Part shown: positions 17,349 through 25,969 of the stretch, piece by piece
How the letters are laid out: every line of letters begins with the position of its first letter
Position numbering within the stretch: position 1 is the first letter of the stretch
NCBI RefSeq assembly: GCF_017743735.1
Contig: NZ_JAGHRO010000002.1
Coordinates: 1 to 64,000 of the forward strand
Direction of reading: 5' to 3'
DNA from: Shimia sp. R9_2
Lineage (GTDB): Bacteria > Pseudomonadota > Alphaproteobacteria > Rhodobacterales > Rhodobacteraceae
Length of the DNA: 64,000 nucleotides
The notes under the pieces: generated by a model
The model's input: only the letters and a program-made list of their open reading frames with translations
What the model was told of the DNA's origin: nothing
Database searches by the model: none
Made by a program: the position numbers and the translations under genes

Positions 17349-18635
17349 ATGTCTGCACGACAAGACAGCGATGGTGGCATCCCATCATCCGAAACCGCCT
17401 ATAAATTCGGGCTACAACAAGCGCTCGCAGGCGCACAGATGCTCTTCGTGGCTTTTGGAGCCTTGGTCCTTGTACCAATCCTCACAGGCCTCAATGCGAG
17501 CGTCGCGCTGTTCACGGCCGGCCTTGGCACTCTGATCTTTCAGATCGTGACCTGCGGGCAAGTGCCGGTATTTCTGGCCTCCTCTTTTGCCTTCATTGCG
17601 CCCATCATCTACGGTGTACAGACGTGGGGTCTGGCAGCCACCACAGGCGGTCTGGCCGCCGCAGGCCTGCTCTATGTTATGCTCAGTTTTGCCATCCGCA
17701 TCTGGGGCAGCGGCTTTCTGCACAAATACCTGCCACCGGTCGTGGTTGGCCCGGTGATCATGATCATCGGCCTGTCGCTTGCGCCGGTCGCGATCAACAT
17801 GTCCACAGGGCTCGCAGGTGACACGCAGATCATGCCACGTGGCATCGCCATGCTGCTGGCAGCAATCGCACTTGGCACCACCATGCTCACCGCGATTCTG
17901 GGCCGTGGCATCATGAAGATCGTCCCCATCCTGGCAGGCATCGTTGCAGGCTACGTCGCCGCGATTGTGGTTGGCCTGATCACCGGCGAAAGCCTGATCA
18001 ACACCGCAGGCCTTTCAGATGCGCCTTGGTTCGCGATCCCGGAATTTGTACGCCCAGAGTTCCACCTGGCGGCCATTCTGTTCATCCTACCAGTGGCAAT
18101 CGCCCCGGCCATCGAACACTTCGGCGACATTCTGGCCATCGGCAATGTCACCAAGAAAGACTACCTCAAGAAGCCGGGCATCCAGAACACCATGCTGGGC
18201 GACGGTCTGGCGACAACCGCCGCTGGCCTGCTGGGCGGCCCGCCCAACACCACCTATTCCGAGGTGACAGGCGCCGTTACCCTGACCCGTGCGTTCAATC
18301 CTGCGATCATGACCTGGGCAGCAATCTTCGCAATTGCTCTGTCCTTTGTTGGTAAGCTGGGCGGCCTTCTCGGCACCATCCCGATGCCCGTCATGGGCGG
18401 CATCATGATCCTGCTCTTTGGTATGGTGACCGTTGTCGGCATGAGTGTGGTCGCAAAGATCGGCGATGACCTTCACGATCCCCGCAACATGGTGATTGCC
18501 TCCACAATCTTGGTGCTCGGCCTCGGCGGTTTGACCCTGTCGTTTGGCGAAGGCTTCTCTCTTGCCGGAATCGGTCTGGCTGGCGTCGCCGGGCTCCTCC
18601 TGAACATGATTCTGCCGCAAACCCGTAAGGACTAA
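17349..18635 (+). CDS. uraA: Uracil/nucleobase:H+ symporter (NCS2)
   Basis: This 428-residue NCS2 permease has about 14 hydrophobic segments. AIEHFGDILAIGNVTKKDYL and the PNTTYSEVTGAVTLTR segment correspond closely to E. coli UraA, including the acidic residue of the substrate site. Uracil is therefore the likeliest substrate, with xanthine possible. The ATG at 17349 was chosen because GGAGA lies 11 bases upstream at 17333; ATG 17331 and a longer frame from 17235 have no ribosome-binding site. It is separated from the SURF1 gene by 231 bases and appears to be its own transcription unit. Confidence 0.92.
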   Translation: MSARQDSDGGIPSSETAYKFGLQQALAGAQMLFVAFGALVLVPILTGLNASVALFTAGLGTLIFQIVTCGQVPVFLASSFAFIAPIIYGVQTWGLAATTGGLAAAGLLYVMLSFAIRIWGSGFLHKYLPPVVVGPVIMIIGLSLAPVAINMSTGLAGDTQIMPRGIAMLLAAIALGTTMLTAILGRGIMKIVPILAGIVAGYVAAIVVGLITGESLINTAGLSDAPWFAIPEFVRPEFHLAAILFILPVAIAPAIEHFGDILAIGNVTKKDYLKKPGIQNTMLGDGLATTAAGLLGGPPNTTYSEVTGAVTLTRAFNPAIMTWAAIFAIALSFVGKLGGLLGTIPMPVMGGIMILLFGMVTVVGMSVVAKIGDDLHDPRNMVIASTILVLGLGGLTLSFGEGFSLAGIGLAGVAGLLLNMILPQTRKD

Positions 18636-18658
18636 CTTCGGCTTGCCGAGCCAGAAAA

Positions 18659-18687
18659 GAGCGCTGCCCACCATCCGGGCCGCGCTC
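18659..18687 (+). terminator. Possible hairpin terminator after uraA
   Basis: GAGCGC-TG-CCC ... GGG-CC-GCGCTC forms an interrupted stem 23 bases after the permease stop. There is no T-tract, so it is a weak candidate. The rest of 18688-18894 shows nothing recognisable. Confidence 0.35.
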
Positions 18688-18894
18688 ATCCCCTACCCGT
18701 CAATTAACTGACGTTCCCCCCGACATGGTACCAAGACCGCCGCCTGCTCCTCTGTAGAGCAAGCGATCCCTACCGCTGGGCAAGCGCGATACAATGCAGC
18801 CACAAGTCAGATCGCAAAGTAACCCGAATACGCCATCCAATCGCGTCAAACACTGCAACGTCTTGAATTACATTGATTTATCTCAGGGGATGTA

Positions 18895-18984
18895 TGGCGG
18901 AGAGACAGGGATTCGAACCCTGGAGACGGTTTCCCGCCTACACACTTTCCAGGCGTGCGCCTTCGACCACTCGGCCACCTCTCC
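18895..18984 (-). tRNA. tRNA-Ser (anticodon GGA)
   Basis: Read on the minus strand, the acceptor GGAGAGG pairs with TCTCTCC, followed by G73 and an encoded CCA (TGG at 18895-18897). The anticodon loop is CTGGAAA, with anticodon GGA. The long variable arm (GGCGGGAAACCGTC) and the T-arm GGGTTCGAATCCC are typical of tRNA-Ser. The 90-nt length including CCA fits. Confidence 0.97.
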
Positions 18985-19092
18985 GCATCAAAGAGTTGAT
19001 GTTGTCATCGTCTCTCTGTGGAGCGGGGTTTACCTCTAACTGTCAGGAGGATGCAAGAGGCAAAATGATGTATTTTTTGGATTTCTGAACAA

Positions 19093-19122
19093 AAAAGAGC
19101 CGCGCAGTTGCGCGGCTCTTTT
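19093..19122. terminator. Bidirectional rho-independent terminator
   Basis: AAAAGAGCCGCGC-AGTT-GCGCGGCTCTTTT is a perfect 13-bp stem ending in a T-run on both strands. It lies 21 bases after the DAHP synthase stop, so it ends that minus-strand gene. Confidence 0.9.
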
Positions 19123-19142
19123 GATGTCCTAATAAACCCTTA

Positions 19143-20510
19143 TCAGACAGCTTCTGCGGCCTGTGGGCGGTCTCTGTTTGACAGCTCTTCGGCCACCAGG
19201 AACGCAAGCTCAAGCGACTGACTGGCGTTCAGGCGCGGGTCACAGGCGGTGTGATAGCGTGCAGAGAGATCTTCCTCTGTCACGGCCCGCACACCACCGG
19301 TGCACTCGGTCACGTCCTGACCGGTCATCTCGAAATGCACACCACCCGGGATGGTGCCTTCGGCCTTATGCACGCCGAAGAATTCACGCACTTCGCGCAG
19401 CACGCTGTCAAACGGACGCGTCTTATAACCGGTCGCCGATTTGATGGTGTTGCCGTGCATCGGGTCACAGGTCCAAAGCACATTGGCGCCCTCTTCCTGA
19501 ACTGCTTTGACCAGACGTGGCAGATGATCCCCAACGCTGCCTGCGCCAAAGCGCGCGATCAGCGTCAAACGGCCTGCTTCATTCTCCGGGTTCAGCTTTT
19601 CCATCAGAACTTTCAGGTCGTCCGCCGTGGTGGTCGGACCACACTTCAGGCCAATCGGGTTCTGAACGCCGCGAGCGAACTCGACGTGGGCACCGTCAGG
19701 CTGGCGGGTGCGGTCGCCGATCCAGATCATGTGGCCGGAACCAGCAAGCCATTTGCCAGAAGTCGAATCCAGACGGGTCAGCGCCTCTTCATACTCCAGA
19801 AGCAGCGATTCATGGCTGGTGTAGAAATCCACAGTCTGCAGCGTATGCAGACGATCAGAGGTCACCCCTGCCGCCTTCATGAAGTCCAGCGTATCGCTGA
19901 TACGGTTGGCCATATCGCGGTATTTTTCTGCCTTCTCCCCTTCGGTGAAGCCCAGCGTCCAGGCGTGTACCTGATGCACATCCGCATAACCACCGGTGGA
20001 GAACGCACGCAGCAGATTCAGCGTTGCCGCCGCCTGTGTGTAGGCCTGCAACATCTTGCTGGGCGCTGGAATGCGCGATTCTGGTGTAAAGGCCAGATCA
20101 TTGATGATGTCACCACGGTAGCTTGGCAGCTCAACACCATCCACAGTCTCTGTTGGCGCGGAACGCGGCTTGGCAAATTGCCCTGCCATACGGCCCACTT
20201 TGACCACCGGCACCTTGGCACCATAAGTCAGCACCATCGCCATCTGCAGCATCACTTTGAACGTGTCACGAATGCCATCTGCGCTGAACTGCTCAAAGCT
20301 CTCGGCGCAGTCTCCCCCCTGCAACAAAAAGGCCTCGCCGCGAGAAGCGGCCCCAAGCTGTGCTTTCAGGCGGCGCGCTTCGCCGGCAAAGACCAACGGC
20401 GGATAGCTTGCCAGCTTGGCTTCAACTGCCTTAAGCTCTGCTTCATCCGTATATTCAGGCATCTGAACTCTGGGCTTTGCGCGCCAGTCAGATTTTTGCC
20501 ATTCTGCCAT
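19143..20510 (-). CDS. Class II 3-deoxy-7-phosphoheptulonate (DAHP) synthase
   Basis: The enzyme catalyses the first step of the shikimate pathway: phosphoenolpyruvate plus erythrose 4-phosphate give DAHP, in the cytoplasm. The 455-residue protein is the plant/Mycobacterium-like class II form, recognised by [64 protein letters not shown] and [11 protein letters not shown]. These carry the metal-binding Cys, His, Glu and Asp residues. The start ATG at 20510 has GGAGT upstream; a longer frame to 20624 lacks support. It is monocistronic with a strong terminator and faces a divergent AraC-family regulator across 162 bases. Confidence 0.96.
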   Translation of the reverse strand: MAEWQKSDWRAKPRVQMPEYTDEAELKAVEAKLASYPPLVFAGEARRLKAQLGAASRGEAFLLQGGDCAESFEQFSADGIRDTFKVMLQMAMVLTYGAKVPVVKVGRMAGQFAKPRSAPTETVDGVELPSYRGDIINDLAFTPESRIPAPSKMLQAYTQAAATLNLLRAFSTGGYADVHQVHAWTLGFTEGEKAEKYRDMANRISDTLDFMKAAGVTSDRLHTLQTVDFYTSHESLLLEYEEALTRLDSTSGKWLAGSGHMIWIGDRTRQPDGAHVEFARGVQNPIGLKCGPTTTADDLKVLMEKLNPENEAGRLTLIARFGAGSVGDHLPRLVKAVQEEGANVLWTCDPMHGNTIKSATGYKTRPFDSVLREVREFFGVHKAEGTIPGGVHFEMTGQDVTECTGGVRAVTEEDLSARYHTACDPRLNASQSLELAFLVAEELSNRDRPQAAEAV

Positions 20511-20672
20511 TGTCTTTACTCCGATTAGACAGGTTAAAGGCACCTTATACAAAAGCTCTTGTGATAGAGCCATAGATGAAATATCCGACTTTGACGGGCG
20601 CGTCCAAGACCCCGTCAAATCCAAACAAACAAGGCGCTATGAAAGCGCCCTCACCACGGGGAAAAGGGAACG

Positions 20673-21674
20673 ATGTCAAAGACTTCGACCATCGGTTCTG
20701 AGCTTGACGACGTCAAAGGACGGCGCTTTGTTTTTGTACTCCTTGAGAATTTCACACTGCTTTCTTTCGCATCTGCGATTGATTGCTTGCGGCTTGCCAA
20801 CCGCCGCCTGGGCCGTGAGCACTACACATGGAATCTATGTGGTGAAGGTGGTGACACCACCAATTGCTCAACCGGAACGTCACTGAAACTTGACGCAGAT
20901 CTGGAAGAGTTGCACCGCGATGACACGATTGTGTTGTGTGGCGGCGCTGATGTTCAACAGGCCACAACCAAGCGTTTGCTGAACTGGCTCCGGCGCGAAG
21001 CCCGCCGTGGCCCCGCCATTGTGGGTCTTTGCACAGCCTCCTACACTATGGCCAAGGCCGGGTTGCTCGACGGAAAGCGTGCGACCATTCACTGGGAAAA
21101 TCAGGACAGTTTCGCGGAAGAGTTTGAGGAGATTGAACTTTCCAAGGCGGTCTTCACAGCTGATGGCAATCGCATGACCACAGCTGGCGGCACGGCCTCA
21201 ATCGACCTGTTCCTGAAAATCATCGCGCAGGATCTGGGTGAGGAAGTGGCCAACTGGGTTGCAGATCAACAGATCTACAACTCGATTCGGACAGATCAGG
21301 ACACGCAACGCCTGTCTGTGCCAACTCGAATTGGCGTGCGCCACCCCAAGCTCTCTATGGTTATCCAGATGATGGAAGCCAACATTGAGGAGCCGATCAG
21401 CCCCTCCCTGCTGGCAAAAGAAGTTGGCATGTCGACGCGGCAGCTGGAGCGCTTGTTCCGCCGCTACCTTAACCGCTCGCCCAAACGCTACTATATGGAA
21501 CTACGCCTGCAGAAAGCCCGCAATCTGCTGATGCAGACGGATATGAGCGTCATCAACGTGGCTTTGGCCTGTGGCTTCGCCTCACCCAGCCATTTCTCAA
21601 AGTGCTATCGGGCGCACTACGAGACTACGCCCTATCGCGAACGCGGCTCCCAGAGCGCGCGGCTGTCTGTCTAA
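20673..21674 (+). CDS. GlxA-family AraC-type transcriptional regulator
   Basis: This 333-residue regulator has an N-terminal DJ-1/PfpI-like domain (about 15-190). The Cys in GLCTASYTMAKAGLLDGK sits at the nucleophile-elbow position of that fold. The C-terminal domain (about 225-325) is an AraC double helix-turn-helix, with EVGMSTRQLERLFRRYL and VALACGFASPSHFSKCYR. Members control amino-acid, choline or carnitine catabolism. No such target gene is adjacent, so the target is unknown. It is divergent from the DAHP synthase gene. Confidence 0.92.
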   Translation: MSKTSTIGSELDDVKGRRFVFVLLENFTLLSFASAIDCLRLANRRLGREHYTWNLCGEGGDTTNCSTGTSLKLDADLEELHRDDTIVLCGGADVQQATTKRLLNWLRREARRGPAIVGLCTASYTMAKAGLLDGKRATIHWENQDSFAEEFEEIELSKAVFTADGNRMTTAGGTASIDLFLKIIAQDLGEEVANWVADQQIYNSIRTDQDTQRLSVPTRIGVRHPKLSMVIQMMEANIEEPISPSLLAKEVGMSTRQLERLFRRYLNRSPKRYYMELRLQKARNLLMQTDMSVINVALACGFASPSHFSKCYRAHYETTPYRERGSQSARLSV

Positions 21675-21709
21675 CGGAAAGTCCAGACAACCGTCCCGCG
21701 CCGTTTCGG

Positions 21710-22816
21710 CTAGTTGGCAGGCGTCATTCGGTAGAGCGTGCCCTTATCATCTGAGAGGAACCAGATGGCCCCATTTGGTCCCTCTCGCACATCGCGCACA
21801 CGCTTGGTCGCCGATCCTTTTATTTTCTCGACTTCCCGCAATTGCGCCCCGCTCAGGCGACTCACGTAGTCAAACTTCAGGCTCCCTACAAAGAAATCCC
21901 CGCGCCACTCCGGCCACAGCTTCCCAGAGTAGATCATCAGGCCAGACGGCGCGATTGAGGGATCCCAATAAAACGCAGGTTGCTCCATACCTGCCTTTTC
22001 TGTCCCGACACCAATCTTCGCCCCTGAATAATGCGCGCCGTAAGAGATAACGGGCCAGCCAAAATTCGCGCCCTTTTTTATGAAGTTCACCTCATCGCCC
22101 CCCTTTGCGCCATGCTCAACAACCCAAAGACGGCCCTCTGCGTCCAGCGTTGCGCCTTGAGGGTTGCGATGGCCAAATGACCAGATTTCAGGCTGAGCGC
22201 CGGCCTGGCTTTGGAAAGGATTATCCCCGACCGCCCCGCCGGTACGCGCGATACGTATAACCGTTCCTTCGTGACCGGTGACGTCTTGCGCCGCAGGCCG
22301 GTCGCCGCGCTCGCCAATGGTGACAAACAAGGTCCCGTCAGTCGCTTCCACAATACGGCTACCAAAATGTCGCCCCCCGCTGCTGCCCGGAGCCATTTCA
22401 AAGATCCTTTTGGCCTCTGTCAGCTTTGTGCCGTCTTCAGACAAAATCCCCCGATATACAGCGGTGCCGGACCCGCCCTTCTGCCGCACAGCCAGACTGA
22501 GAAACACCTCTCTTGATTGAGAAAAATTGCGCGCCACAACCACATCCAGAAGCCCACCCTGCCCCTGAACATGCGCCTCAGGCACACCGCGAACCTCAGT
22601 GCGTTTGCCATCCGCCGCAACATGCCACAAACGACCGCCACGCTCGGTGATCAATAGGCCGTCCTCGGGAAGAAATGCAAAGCCCCAAGGGTTCTTGAGA
22701 TCTTCAACCACAGCTTCAACGGCAATGCGACCTTGAGAGCTTTGAAGGCTCTGCGCGGTCAAAGAACTGCTGAAACCCAACAGTGAAACACAAATCATCA
22801 TTCTCAAAAGTCGCAT
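21710..22816 (-). CDS. PQQ-dependent sugar dehydrogenase family protein, exported
   Basis: This 368-residue soluble glucose/sorbosone-dehydrogenase-type beta-propeller (YliI/Asd family) carries a cleavable signal peptide (about 1-22, ending LTAQS), so it is periplasmic. Family motifs seen are LKNPWGFAFLPEDGLLITERGG near the mature N-terminus, the catalytic-type RHFGSRIVEATDGTLFVTIGERGD, GHRNPQGATLD, and GDEVNFIKKGANFGWPVISYG. The expected reaction is PQQ-dependent oxidation of aldoses, but the substrate is not evident. The start ATG has AGGG seven bases upstream. It is a single gene, divergent from the ABC importer operon. Confidence 0.92.
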   Translation of the reverse strand: MRLLRMMICVSLLGFSSSLTAQSLQSSQGRIAVEAVVEDLKNPWGFAFLPEDGLLITERGGRLWHVAADGKRTEVRGVPEAHVQGQGGLLDVVVARNFSQSREVFLSLAVRQKGGSGTAVYRGILSEDGTKLTEAKRIFEMAPGSSGGRHFGSRIVEATDGTLFVTIGERGDRPAAQDVTGHEGTVIRIARTGGAVGDNPFQSQAGAQPEIWSFGHRNPQGATLDAEGRLWVVEHGAKGGDEVNFIKKGANFGWPVISYGAHYSGAKIGVGTEKAGMEQPAFYWDPSIAPSGLMIYSGKLWPEWRGDFFVGSLKFDYVSRLSGAQLREVEKIKGSATKRVRDVREGPNGAIWFLSDDKGTLYRMTPAN

Positions 22817-22877
22817 GCAACACCCTGATATTATGCAAATATTCGGCGCCTAGCCGCTTGCTATGTGAAAGCTCCCG

Positions 22878-22895
22878 CCAATGATGAAAAATTGG
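22878..22895. promoter_or_regulatory. Palindrome CCAAT-N8-ATTGG upstream of the ABC operon
   Basis: The perfect inverted repeat CCAAT-GATGAAAA-ATTGG lies in the divergent region between the sugar dehydrogenase and binding-protein genes, about 80 bases before the latter. It is a possible operator, though the half-site is short and could be chance. Confidence 0.3.
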
Positions 22896-22974
22896 TCAAC
22901 AGCCTCTTTCCTTTTGATTTTAGCGCGCTTAGGCTCCAATTCGGAATAACAATAAATCACTAGGGAGTAAGAAC

Positions 22975-24162
22975 ATGAAAAAGCTGCTTATGGCCTCCGC
23001 CGCAGGCGCATTGCTGGCCGGAGCTGCATCTGCAGAAGACATCAAAATTGGTGTCATCCTGGGCTTCACCGGACCTCTGGAATCCATCACCCCAGCAATG
23101 GGTGACGGCGCCGAACTTGCGATCAAAGAAGTGAATGACAGCGGCAAGCTGCTGAACGGCGCGAGCGTAACTGCTGTGCGTGCAGACTCCACATGTATTG
23201 ATGCAGCAGCGGCAACTGCAGCGGCAGAGCGTCTGATCACCTCTGATGGCGTCAAAGCGATCATGGGCGCGGACTGCTCCGGCGTCACCGGTGCGATCCT
23301 GCAAAACGTCGCGGTGCCAAACGGCGTTGTGATGATTTCGCCATCGGCAACCTCCCCGGGCCTCAGCCACGCCAACAACGAAGACAACGGCCTGTTCTTC
23401 CGCACCGCACCTTCTGACGCCCGCCAAGGCGTTGTGATGACCGAAATTCTCATGGAAGAAGGCATCAAGGAAGTTGCTGTTTCTTATGTAAACAATGACT
23501 ACGGCAAAGGCCTGGCAGACGCATTTGCCTCCGCTTATGAAGCAGCAGGTGGATCAATCACCATCAGCGCAGCGCATGAAGACCAGAAAGCGGATTACTC
23601 CGCAGAGGTTGGCGCTCTTGCCGCTGCCGGTGGCGAGCGTCTCGTGGTTGCTGGCTACGTTGACGGCGGTGGATCCGGCATCGTGCGCGCCGCAATCGAT
23701 ACGGGCGCATTTGACACCTTCCACTTCCCTGACGGCATGGTCGGCGACCAGCTTCAAGCCAACTTCGGTGACGAAATCGAAGGCTCGACCGGTCAGTTCC
23801 CAGGCACCGACAGCCCGGGCGCTGCCAACTACGGCAAGATCGTAGGCGATGCGTTTGACTCTTCCGGCGCATTCTCTCCGGAAAGCTATGATGCTGCGGC
23901 GCTGATCATGCTGGCCATGCAGGCAGCTGGCTCTGCAGAATCCGCTGATTTCAAAGAGAAAGTCATGGAAGTTGCAAACGCACCTGGCGAGAAAATCTAC
24001 CCAGGTGAACTGGCCAAAGCGCTCGACATTATCGCAGGCGGCGGGGACGTCGACTATGTGGGCGCATCCGCTGTTGAGCTGATCGGCCCGGGTGAATCGG
24101 CTGGCAACTACCGCCAGATCGTCATTGACGGCGGCGAGATCACCACAGCTAAGTATCGCTAA
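22975..24162 (+). CDS. ABC transporter substrate-binding protein (LivJ/LivK-type)
   Basis: This 395-residue periplasmic binding protein of the branched-chain amino-acid/amide type (peripla_BP_6) has a signal peptide at 1-21 (LLAGAASA-E). The mature start DIKIGVILGFTGPL and PSATSPGLS and YVNNDYGKGLADAF motifs fit the type I fold. The start has a good ribosome-binding site (AGGGAG). It is the first gene of a five-gene importer operon. A hairpin after its stop probably makes it more abundant than the rest. The ligand is unknown. Confidence 0.93.
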   Translation: MKKLLMASAAGALLAGAASAEDIKIGVILGFTGPLESITPAMGDGAELAIKEVNDSGKLLNGASVTAVRADSTCIDAAAATAAAERLITSDGVKAIMGADCSGVTGAILQNVAVPNGVVMISPSATSPGLSHANNEDNGLFFRTAPSDARQGVVMTEILMEEGIKEVAVSYVNNDYGKGLADAFASAYEAAGGSITISAAHEDQKADYSAEVGALAAAGGERLVVAGYVDGGGSGIVRAAIDTGAFDTFHFPDGMVGDQLQANFGDEIEGSTGQFPGTDSPGAANYGKIVGDAFDSSGAFSPESYDAAALIMLAMQAAGSAESADFKEKVMEVANAPGEKIYPGELAKALDIIAGGGDVDYVGASAVELIGPGESAGNYRQIVIDGGEITTAKYR

Positions 24163-24182
24163 ACAAAGCGTGACTTGAAACA

Positions 24183-24213
24183 GAAACAGCCCGGCCTTGC
24201 CCGGGCTGTTTCT
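24183..24213 (+). terminator. Partial terminator between binding protein and ATPase genes
   Basis: GAAACAGCCCGG-CCTTGC-CCGGGCTGTTTC is a perfect 12-bp stem, 20 bases after the binding-protein stop, with only a short T-run. Such intra-operon hairpins commonly stabilise or truncate the binding-protein message. Confidence 0.75.
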
Positions 24214-24258
24214 CCATATATAAGGCGCAGCCAGAACTGTGCATTCGGGGGAAAAGCC

Positions 24259-25041
24259 ATGATCGTCGTAGAAGACGTTCACAAACACTTTGGAGGGTTT
24301 CATGCCGTTGACGGTGCGACCCTTCGGATCGAGCCTGGCTCGATTACCGGGTTGATCGGCCCCAACGGCGCCGGAAAAACCACTCTTTTCAACGTCATCG
24401 CGGGAGTCCTTCAACCCACATCCGGTCGTGTGACCATGGCGGGCGAAGACATCACCGGCCTGCCGCCACATGAGCTGTTTCACAAAGGGCTGCTGCGCAC
24501 GTTTCAGATCGCCCATGAATTCAGCTCCATGTCCTGTCGCGAGAACCTGATGATGGTGCCCGGCGGGCAATCTGGCGAAACGCTGTGGAACACTTGGTTT
24601 GGTCGTAAACGCATTGCGGATGAGGAACGCGCCTTGCGCGCCAAAGCCGACGAAGTGCTTGAATTCCTTACCATTGAACACCTTGCCGACCATAAGGCGG
24701 GTCAGGTTTCCGGCGGTCAGAAAAAGCTTCTGGAACTCGGGCGCACCATGATGGTCGATGCCAAAATCGTCTTTTTGGATGAGGTGGGCGCCGGGGTGAA
24801 CCGCACCCTGCTCAACACCATCGGCGACGCGATTATCCGCCTGAACAAAGAACGGAATTACACCTTTGTCGTCATCGAACATGACATGGATTTCATCGGC
24901 CGTCTCTGTGACCCGGTGATCTGTATGGCAGAAGGCAAAGTGCTCGCAGAAGGCACTTTGGATGAGATCAAAGCCAATGAACAGGTGATCGAGGCCTACC
25001 TCGGCACCGGGCTCAAGAACAAGGAAAAGCTGAGCGCATAA
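24259..25041 (+). CDS. livG: Branched-chain amino-acid-type ABC transporter ATPase LivG
   Basis: This 260-residue ATP-binding subunit drives import by ATP hydrolysis at the inner membrane. It has Walker A GPNGAGKTT at about 35-43, a VSGGQKKLLELGR signature and Walker B IVFLDEVGAGVN. The ATG at 24259 (GGGGG upstream) was chosen; the longer frame from 24175 covers the terminator hairpin and is not coding. It is the second gene of the importer operon, and the pairing with LivF, LivH and LivM is standard. The signature's Leu is replaced by Val, which is tolerated in this family. Confidence 0.93.
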   Translation: MIVVEDVHKHFGGFHAVDGATLRIEPGSITGLIGPNGAGKTTLFNVIAGVLQPTSGRVTMAGEDITGLPPHELFHKGLLRTFQIAHEFSSMSCRENLMMVPGGQSGETLWNTWFGRKRIADEERALRAKADEVLEFLTIEHLADHKAGQVSGGQKKLLELGRTMMVDAKIVFLDEVGAGVNRTLLNTIGDAIIRLNKERNYTFVVIEHDMDFIGRLCDPVICMAEGKVLAEGTLDEIKANEQVIEAYLGTGLKNKEKLSA

Positions 25042-25045
25042 CACG

Positions 25046-25083
25046 TCGGTATCGCATCGGTATCGCGGCTGTATTGCAGCGGT
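25046..25083 (+). repeat. Short dispersed repeat, copy 1 (GGTATCGC-type units)
   Basis: The stretch between livG and livF resembles bases 55060-55097: 34 core bases (25050-25083) match 55064-55097 with five differences. Internally it is built of degenerate GGTATCGC-like units about 11 bases apart. Confidence 0.6.
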
Positions 25084-25136
25084 AAAGCGACGGTGCATTG
25101 ACGGTGTTATCTGCTTGCTCAGCGAGGAGTGATGGG

Positions 25137-25964
25137 ATGACGGGGAACCCGTATCAGGACGATCGTGGCAACAAAGACGCCTCGATCACCAACCCGAAAG
25201 GCGGCGGAGAGCTTGTGAGCTCGGTCGGCACCGGGAAAGAGATGAACACGACCAATGCCTTTCTGGTCGGCGACAGCATGACCGGCGGCTATGGCAAGGA
25301 CGGTCCGGACATTTTGCATGACTGCACGATTGCTGTGAACCCGGGCGAAATTGCCGTGATCGTCGGGCCAAACGGCGCGGGCAAATCCACCGGCATGAAA
25401 GCTGTCTTTGGCATGCTGAATCTACGCCAAGGCTCGGTGCGACTGGATGGGGAAGATATCACCGATCTGACCCCGCAGGCGCGCGTCGCCAAAGGCATGG
25501 GCTTTGTGCCGCAGACCAACAATATTTTCACCTCGATGACCGTGGAAGAGAACCTTGAAATGGGGGCCTTCATCCGCACTGATGATTTCTCCGGCACCAT
25601 CGAGCAGGTCTATCACCTGTTCCCGATCCTCAAGGAGAAGCGCAACCAACCGGCCGGGGAGCTGTCTGGCGGCCAGCGTCAGCAGGTGGCCGTGGGCCGC
25701 GCGCTGATGACCCAGCCCAAGGTTCTGATGCTCGATGAACCCACCGCGGGCGTGTCGCCCATCGTGATGGACGAGCTGTTTGACCGCATCATCGAAGTCA
25801 GCCGCACCGGCATTCCAATCCTGATGGTCGAGCAAAACGCCCGCCAGGCGCTGGAAATCGCCGACAAAGGCTACGTGCTGGTTCAGGGCCGCAATGCCTA
25901 CACCGGCACCGGCAAAGACCTTCTCGCGGATGACGAAGTCCGCAAGTCATTCCTGGGGGGCTGA
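25137..25964 (+). CDS. livF: Branched-chain amino-acid-type ABC transporter ATPase LivF, N-terminally extended
   Basis: This 275-residue ATPase has Walker A GPNGAGKST, signature LSGGQRQQVAVGRAL, Walker B VLMLDEPTAGVSP and the H-loop region LMVEQNARQAL. LivF proteins are usually about 235 residues. Here about 40 hydrophilic, Gly/Asn-rich residues precede the ATPase core. The start at 25137 is supported by AGCGAGGAG seven bases upstream. The extension is therefore likely translated, though an internal ATG (25242) could be an alternative start. It is the third gene of the importer operon, 6 bases before livH. Confidence 0.9.
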   Translation: MTGNPYQDDRGNKDASITNPKGGGELVSSVGTGKEMNTTNAFLVGDSMTGGYGKDGPDILHDCTIAVNPGEIAVIVGPNGAGKSTGMKAVFGMLNLRQGSVRLDGEDITDLTPQARVAKGMGFVPQTNNIFTSMTVEENLEMGAFIRTDDFSGTIEQVYHLFPILKEKRNQPAGELSGGQRQQVAVGRALMTQPKVLMLDEPTAGVSPIVMDELFDRIIEVSRTGIPILMVEQNARQALEIADKGYVLVQGRNAYTGTGKDLLADDEVRKSFLGG

Positions 25965-25969
25965 GGACC

